From: Hygrophila difformis | Lineage: Eukaryota > Streptophyta > Magnoliopsida > Lamiales > Acanthaceae | Length of the DNA stretch: 64,000 nucleotides | NCBI GenBank assembly: GCA_030278955.1 | Contig: JAOANR010000003.1 | Location: 55,276,902-55,340,901 of the forward strand | Direction of reading: 5' to 3' | Shown here: piece by piece, positions 57,520 through 64,000 of the stretch | Layout of the letters: each line of letters starts with the position of its first letter | Position numbering within the stretch: position 1 is the stretch's first letter | Notes under the pieces: model-generated | What the model was told of the DNA's origin: nothing | Databases searched by the model: none | The model's input: only the letters and a program-made list of their open reading frames with translations | Program-made: the position numbers and the translations under genes

Positions 57520-60333
57520 ATGCAACGGAGAAAGGACACATTGCCTGAGCTACCGTTCGATCTAGAAATAGAAAGGACCGCTCGCCAACTGAGGGCACAA
57601 GCCAGACGAAGGAAAGAGCAAGAAGCACGGACTCGTACCTCACCCGAAACTACAAGCAGTGAAATATCTGACATGGCAGAAAACCAGGACATTCCCCCGA
57701 TCTTACCAATAGACCAACCACCCAATAACCCTGGTAATGGAGCTGATGGGGGTATGGTAGAACACCCGAATCGTGTCAACGAGGAGGAAGATCTACCAAA
57801 TCCAAATCAGCAACAATATCAGCAATTCCACCAACAACCGCCACCACCTCTTAACCAATATAACCACCAAAACCAAAATATACCAAACCAGCAATACCAG
57901 AATCAAGCCTTCAATCAAGACCAGTTTCAGAACAACCCTCATGATCCTGAAAATCTGTTCCAACAGAATCCCAACTACCACCAGCAGTATCAAAACCAAG
58001 CAGAGCAAGGAAATCAACAGCAGCAGGCAGCAGCTGATTTTGTGCAGTCAATCGTAGAGCCTTATCTGGATAGGCCTGGAAGAGCGCAATTTCCTGCACG
58101 CAACTTCGAGCTCAAACCGGCACTCATTAATTTGGTGCAAAATAACCAATTCCGCGGTGCAAATCATGAGGATCCCCATGATCATCTCCAAACCTTCCTG
58201 GAGCTCTGCGATACAATAAAAAATCAGGGAGTCTCGCCTGATGCTATAAGACTGATGTTGTTTCCTTTTTCTTTGTTTACTGGTGCCAGGGATTGGTATA
58301 AATCATTGCCTATAAATCAGAGGAGCACCTGGGCAGATTTGGTAAGGAGTTTTCTGTTAAAGTATTTTCCTGAATCAAAGATAGAGGAAGGACGAGCCAA
58401 GATTGGAGAGTTCAAGATGAAGCCGGACGAGTCATTGTATGACGCAAAGGAGAGGTTCTCCAGCCTCTTGAGGCGATGCCCCCAACACGGATATCAACTA
58501 TGGGAGCAACTGAGGAAATTCTACGGAGGGCTCACCCATCCATGGAGAAGAATGTTGGACGCTGCAGGCGGACGACATTTACTCCATTTGCCCATGGACC
58601 AAGCCTGGGAAAAGATTGAGACAATGTCTGTCAATAGATCTGTATTGAACACTAATGAGAAGAAAGTGGACCCTCCTAGAAAAGTTTTTGCTGCGAGTGA
58701 AGGAAAGACAGATTTCGAAAAATTGCAGGAACAGGTAGCTGCGATACAGCTAGGTCAGGAAAAAGGAAAGGGAGCAGGCACTTCTCAGGCAGGAACCTCA
58801 TCGAGCCAAGTACAACCACAGCAATCGGGAGCAATTTGTGGGCTATGTCAGGGACCACATCCAACTGACACATGCCAATAAATAGCTACCGAAAGCTGCA
58901 ATTACGCAGGGAACTACCAGAATCGCCACCCCAACCTCTCATATTCCAACAACAATGCACTTAATGCGCATTTGTTGACACAGCCAAATCAGCCTAACCA
59001 GTTTGCAAACCAAAATCCTCAGCAGAACTTCAGACCTCAGAACCAAGGATTCGTTCAGCAGAGAGTACAAAACTTCCAGAATCATAATCAGAATTTTCAA
59101 CCCCATATCCAACAGAGGCCTAACCAAAACCAAGGCCAGAATTTCCAAAACTTCCAAGCCCAACCTGACCAGAATCAGCAATACAACCAAAAGCCACCAT
59201 CCCGCCTGGAGAATTTGATGACCGAGTTTATCTCCAATCAAAGGGAGATAAACCAGCAGTTGCAGTCATCGATCAAAAATGTGGAGACACAGGTTACCCT
59301 GCTGGCTAAGGAGTTGCAGAACAGGGGGAAGGGAACACTGCCAAGCAGCACTGAAACCAACCCGCAACGCAAAGCAATCACATTGCGGGGAGGCAAGACT
59401 CTGAAAGGAAACGCTGGATCCGCGAAGAAGAAAGCATTGAAAGTAAAGGTTCCGTTGGAGGTAGAAAAGGAAAAGGAAAAGATTGAAGGAGATGGAAGTG
59501 TTGAACTGGCAAAGGACAAATCAGATGCAGCTACTCCGCAGGCTGAAGCTGCAATTGAAGCTGAAAAGGGTAGGGGTGAAGGTACAACTTCCTTCTCTTT
59601 ACCACCAAAAATTGATAATAATAAGTACATGGCAAGGGTGCCATACCCTGCACGTCTTAAAAATAAGGAACATGACCTTAAATTCAAGAAATTTCTAGAA
59701 CGGTTAAAGTCTGTAGAGATAACCATTCCTCTCGTGGAAATGATTTCAGAAATGCCCACCTATGCTAAGTTCTTGAAAGAATTGATTTCAGGGAAAAGGC
59801 AGGTAGAGCAGGAGGAGGTGATTATTCTCAACAGCACATGCAGTGCCATAGTTCAGAGGAAACTGCCCGAAAAGAAAGAAGACCCTGGATGTTGCACGCC
59901 GCCATTACAAATTGGAAAGGCCAAAGTGAACATGAGGTTATGTGATTTAGGATCCATCATCAACGTGATGCCTCTAGCCATGGCAATTCGCCTAAGGCTC
60001 GGAGAGATTGAACCAGTCAAGATGAAACTGCAACTGGCAGACAGATCAATCACCAAACCCGTAGGAATCCTCAAGGATGTGGTAGTCAAAACCGGCCAAA
60101 TTCTTTTCCCGGTTGACTTCATCATCCTTGACATTGAAGAGGACTCTGAAATGCCACTTATCTTGGGACGCCCGTTTCTGGTGACTGGCGGTGCACTGAT
60201 TGATGCTACATCTGGAAGAGTCACATTGAGGGTCGACGACAGAGAAATCTCCTTTGACATGGAGCAGCTGCAGAAGTTCCCGAATGAGGGATCTTGTTCT
60301 ATGTTTGATGTAATAGAAAGTAGGTGTGAGTAA
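57520..60333 (+). pseudogene. Athila-like gag-protease with one nonsense codon
   Basis: One frame of 938 codons from ATG 57520, broken by TAA at 58879-58881. A basic start and Asn/Gln-rich stretch (to about residue 170) precede the gag core (ALINLVQNNQFRGANHEDPHDHL, LFPFSLFTGARDWYKSLP, FLLKYFPESK) and a knuckle (CGLCQGPHPTDTC). After the stop come a second Asn/Gln-rich region, the KAITLRGGKTL motif, and the protease: LCDLGSIINVMP, where Athila proteases have DLGA, then LILGRPFL and the FD-rich end. The frame ends at 60333, close to where the inverted LTR starts; reverse transcriptase and integrase are absent. Not functional. Confidence 0.88.
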
Positions 60334-60336
60334 TAA

Positions 60337-62325
60337 AGATTGGACAAGATTTCAGATGAGACACAATTATATTTCCATTTTTGTTACACAGATCTTTGGT
60401 TGGGATAATTCATCAATTAGCTAACTCTCATGCTTTCTAGACTGTGTTCCCTTTAACAGACAGGTTCTTACAGTCAGAATTTACATGCTCTTAAGACCTC
60501 AACCTCTAAGATACCACAGATTAATAACTGCCCCTGCCGAGGTATGTTATTCCTCCATGGTGGATAAGCAACACCTAACACATCATTAGTTGACATGCCA
60601 AGTACTCCTATCATCCCCCTTGTCACACCCAATAGTCTACATAAAATCCCAAACTAATCCACAACTCTTAAACCTTACAACCGGCGGCCAACCTCTAATT
60701 CTTCCGAGTGACCTCTATGAAAGCATTTTAAAGGAAGCGGTAAAGAAAGCAGTAAAGAAAGCATTTAAAAACCTATCACTCGGAAGTCTCAAAAGCTATC
60801 TCATTCCGTTAGTATAAAAGAGCTCCTGGTTTCGATGACCAGATGCAGATTTAGAACTTCCCAAATATCAGTAAGCCACATGGCTTATAACATCCGGTTA
60901 GTTATGAGATACAAACTGAGTGGAACAGACCTGGGAAGATCTATTCCGAATGTACTCACTCAAGACTCAATTATAGGCTTTGGCGGAAGAAGATAGTAGT
61001 TGAAAGAATACTCAACCCTACCTTAGAAATTAACCAAGGCCTATATGTTGTTCCTCTAATATTATTTATCACATCTTATCTAATCCAAGTGGACACTGAT
61101 TTGATGCAATAATTAATAGATGATTTCCAACACACAGTAATTTTGAGAAAACAATAGATGTTTGAAAATCATTCCCTAAACAGGTACTAAACTCTCAATT
61201 AAAACACAGATCCTTTCAGTCTAGGTGAGACCTAATCGCTGACTCTGCTTCTAAGTTCTCAAAATCAACCCCCAGTAGAATATGAGTTAGTCATAACTGT
61301 CGAATTTATCCCTTACTCAGGTCCGGATTTTATAAAGTGATTTTTGTGGAAATTTTTTATGCAGCATCTGATTTAAATCAAGACTTCTATGTCCAAGGAG
61401 AAGGATCTCCAAAATATTATAGACCATAATACCTACATAATAATATCATGCATACATGTATATGAGAAGTAAAATAAATTACCCCAAAATATATGGTGGG
61501 GTTAGACAGAATTTGATACACAAAGATGAATTAGCCTGAGATAAGAAGAATTTGGCTAAAAAGAGTGCCAGAAATAATTGGGGTTATCCGGACTGCAAAC
61601 ATCTGCTCTCGGGTTCCCAAGTATTCCAGATGGAATGATCTTTAGACAGTAAGAAACTCTTAATGACAGTGATCGCTACCATCAAGAGTCCGACTATCCA
61701 TGAGAGAAGAAGAACCTACACGTTTTCTTACTACAGTAATGCTATAACAGTGTTGATCGACACTATCTAACAGTACTATAGCTCGAAATTCAGGTTTGAA
61801 ATTAAGATAAAGAAAAGAAAATTGTATCTAATTAGGAGTTGGCTGAGTGGCTAATCGTTATCCCCGTGAAGGGACCTTTTCGCCGAAGCTTCCACCAACC
61901 ACTAATCAGATCATGCAAAATAACGAGTAATAATTAACACACAGAAGACGAGCTAATCGTTATCCCGGTGAAGGGACCTTTTCGCCAACATTGATCTGTG
62001 ATGTTCCTTATTACTCATTCATACACACAATAAATAGAGAAGATGAAATTACAAAATATTTTTGGTACTGTGTGAGTGTTAATCACACAATAATTAAGAC
62101 ACTAATGGGTTGAGATGCGTAATGGATAAAATTAGGTGTAATGGGCCTAGCCCAATACACCCATGCAACTTACACAAATCAAGAAATTAAATGTTTTTGA
62201 AGTTTTAAAATAGAAGGAAGAAATCAATTCGGTCTACTAGGTAAGGTGCAAAACAGACCGAATTGAGGATGCATGAGGGATGAAGTATTACCTTACCCAA
62301 TTAATCCTTGCAAAGATATGAAACA
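60337..62325 (-). repeat. Inverted LTR copy of the Athila-like element
   Basis: Reverse complement of about 54687-56675: for example GATTGGACAAGATTTCAGAT here versus ATCTGAAATCTTGTCCAATC at 56658. It lacks the last ~500 bases of the LTR. Short frames inside are shadows. Confidence 0.88.
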
Positions 62326-62830
62326 TCATTTAATTCGAATTGTCGAAGCAATTCGGTCTAAACCGCATTGGACAATTCGAATTGATGAAGTCATTCCCTT
62401 ACTCAAATTTGGACAAGGCATTTACCCCAAAATGAGGGTAATTCGAATTGCCAAGTCAATTCGGTCTAGACCGAATTGGCAATTCGAATTGATAAAAGAC
62501 AAAAAATAAACTAAGGCATTAGGGGATGGAATGCATACAATATGGTGTACAAGGTCAATTCGGTCTATGGGAGAAATTCGGTCTAAACCGAATTGCATAG
62601 ATCAAATTGCGTGTGCACCATATGAGAATTGTTTTTGCTATGTAATTCGGCCTCATGGGCAATTCGGTTTAGACCGGATGGGCAATTCGGTTTAGACCGA
62701 ATTGCCCAGACCGAATTGCATATATATTTTTATATAAGGAATTTCAACAACAAAAACATTTTTTTGCCATGTACGTCTATTTTCATGGGCAATTCGGTTT
62801 AGACCGAATTGCCTCAAATCGAATTGCATG
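62220..62830. repeat. Cluster of AATTCGGT(C/T)TAGACCGAATT palindromes
   Basis: Near-perfect palindromes occur near 62352, 62460, 62573, 62658, 62680 and 62789, with imperfect versions near 62226 and 62554. The copy at 62460 contains the perfect AATTCGGTCTAGACCGAATT. AATTCGAATT, a second palindrome, recurs near 62334, 62374, 62441 and 62481. The spacing is irregular, so this is not a simple tandem array. Confidence 0.85.
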
Positions 62831-63810
62831 TCATTTTTCACATAAGTATATTTTTGTGCTCACAAGTACAGGTTCGGTTTCCACTGTGCGGTTTATGATG
62901 GATGAGATTTACCTAATCCTTCATTTCACATCAGTGTCACCTCACAGCCACACTAGTGAGCATTTTAAGGAAAATAGCAATATACGTGTCCAGCAGGCAT
63001 TGGTATGAATCAAACCCTAATTCTACAAACAAGAAATCTAAGATTAAAGAACCTAAAACACTTAAAAATCTAAGAACTACATGCATAAAAATAAGAACAC
63101 TTACATTATCTAAGGCAACAATAAACTAAAATAAAGAGAACAAGAACAGTAACATAAGACATTAAGTAAATTCTAACAACCCTAAAAGTGTCTAAAACCT
63201 AGGAACACTTGTTTGAAGCTCTAAGACATAAAAACAAACCAAAAACCCACTAAACATGCATTTATTGAGAATGTAAGTCAACTAGGACATAATAAATGTA
63301 ACCTAATTGAAACAAACAAACTTTCTAACATTTATTGCTAAGTAAAACATTAAAGGGGTGTCAAACACATGAAATAAAACCTATTTCTGGAATTTCTTCT
63401 TGTATTGACACTTGAAAGCAAATAAATAACCCAACACCATCATTGACTTGAAGGTAGGGTTTATTCTAACTACAAAGCATGTAAAATGTATGGAGATGGC
63501 TACACTAAAGGTAGTAACAAGCTTCTACAAAAATAAACTAAGATTAAGGCATTAAAACTAGACTACAAGCATGAAAATAAACTAACTACTAAACTACCTA
63601 CCTAACCCTTAAGGGGTGAAGAACACCTTCTGCCACTTCTTTTTGTCCCCAGCCGAATCTCTTGTAAAGTGTCGAACTGGAATCCCCTTTCATGTGTTGA
63701 GGAAGGTCAGCTTTTATACTTTTTACTCGAAACCCTAGGCCCATCAGGGCCCATCAACAGTGTCATGCATTTCCCATGTGCTTCACAGCTTCAATTGGAT
63801 GCGATTTTGA
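62831..63810. other. Non-coding region between palindrome groups
   Basis: AT-rich, with many TAAAAC/CTAAGA-type words from 63010 to 63600, then a GC-richer stretch (CCCTAGGCCCATCAGGGCCC at about 63732). It could be LTR or leader of an element running off the window, but I see no gene, PBS or TIR. Confidence 0.4.
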
Positions 63811-64000
63811 ATGTAATTCGGTCTCCTCATGCAATTTGGTTTAGACCGGATTGGTGCAATTCGAACTGCATGAGGTCTTCCTTCTTGATCTTTAGCTGGA
63901 ATGTGGTATTCATTCATCAATTCGGTCTATGTGTAGACCGAATTGGCCTTTTCGAATTGATGATGGCTCCTGTTTGGCTTCCTTGCTTTGAGGCAATTCG
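63811..64000. repeat. Second group of the same palindromes
   Basis: AATTCGGTCT...GGTTTAGACCGGATT (about 63812-63853) and AATTCGGTCTATGTGTAGACCGAATT (split palindrome, about 63919-63945). The last bases (GGCAATTCG) appear to begin another copy. Confidence 0.75.

Larger units (their letters stand above)
54687..62325 (+). mobile_element. Athila-like Ty3/gypsy element with LTR sequence in inverted orientation
   Basis: A + strand LTR (54687 to about 57179), a tRNA-Asp-type PBS, and gag-protease (57520-60333) are followed not by reverse transcriptase but by a ~1.98-kb inverted copy of the first part of the same LTR (60337-62325). The two arms match closely along their length. No TSD is seen: the left neighbour is LINE-2, the right neighbour is unrelated palindrome-rich sequence. 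Confidence 0.82.

Overview
This window is plant nuclear DNA, most likely from a eudicot. It is AT-rich and has GT-AG introns, TATA boxes just upstream of genes, plant-only gene families (a nepenthesin-type aspartic protease, an isoprenylated heavy-metal-associated protein, a plant SASA-type esterase) and plant transposon lineages. Nothing in it is bacterial, viral or organellar. The sequence does not fix the species.

Only three host genes look credible, all on the + strand: an apoplastic aspartic protease (1408-2751), a three-exon HIPP metal-binding protein (8583-10406) and a two-exon carbohydrate esterase (27794-28676). They show no common pathway; they are single genes between transposons. 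Most of the remaining sequence is transposable elements, many nested in each other and readable from their target-site duplications (TSDs).

Layout: 1-515 transposon ends; 1408-2751 protease; 4141-7842 an almost complete hAT transposon with a perfect 8-bp TSD; 8583-10406 HIPP gene with a foldback element and a SINE in its second intron; 12930-27552 nested stack 1, a Ty1/copia remnant split by a Mutator-like long-TIR element that is itself split by a Ty3/gypsy element (gypsy-1, 15564-26849); 27794-28676 esterase; 29030-48291 nested stack 2, a CACTA end and hAT-like MITE holding a LINE, which holds a solo-LTR-like element, which holds a young Ty3/gypsy element (gypsy-2, 31905-44025); 50091-50859 two Stowaway-like MITEs; 50862-54686 a second LINE; 54687-62325 an Athila-like element with LTR copies in inverted orientation; 62220-64000 a cluster of short palindromes.

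The most unusual parts are: gypsy-1, where gag-protease-reverse transcriptase has been replaced by an antisense gene-like unit with its own leader intron; a small coiled-coil leader ORF between primer-binding site and gag in both gypsy copies; the partial tandem LTR-internal-LTR-internal structure of gypsy-2 with a +1 frame break between gag and pol; a tandem array of hairpin-forming ~100-bp units at 44412-44995; and the palindrome cluster at the right end. All comparisons and counts were made by eye.
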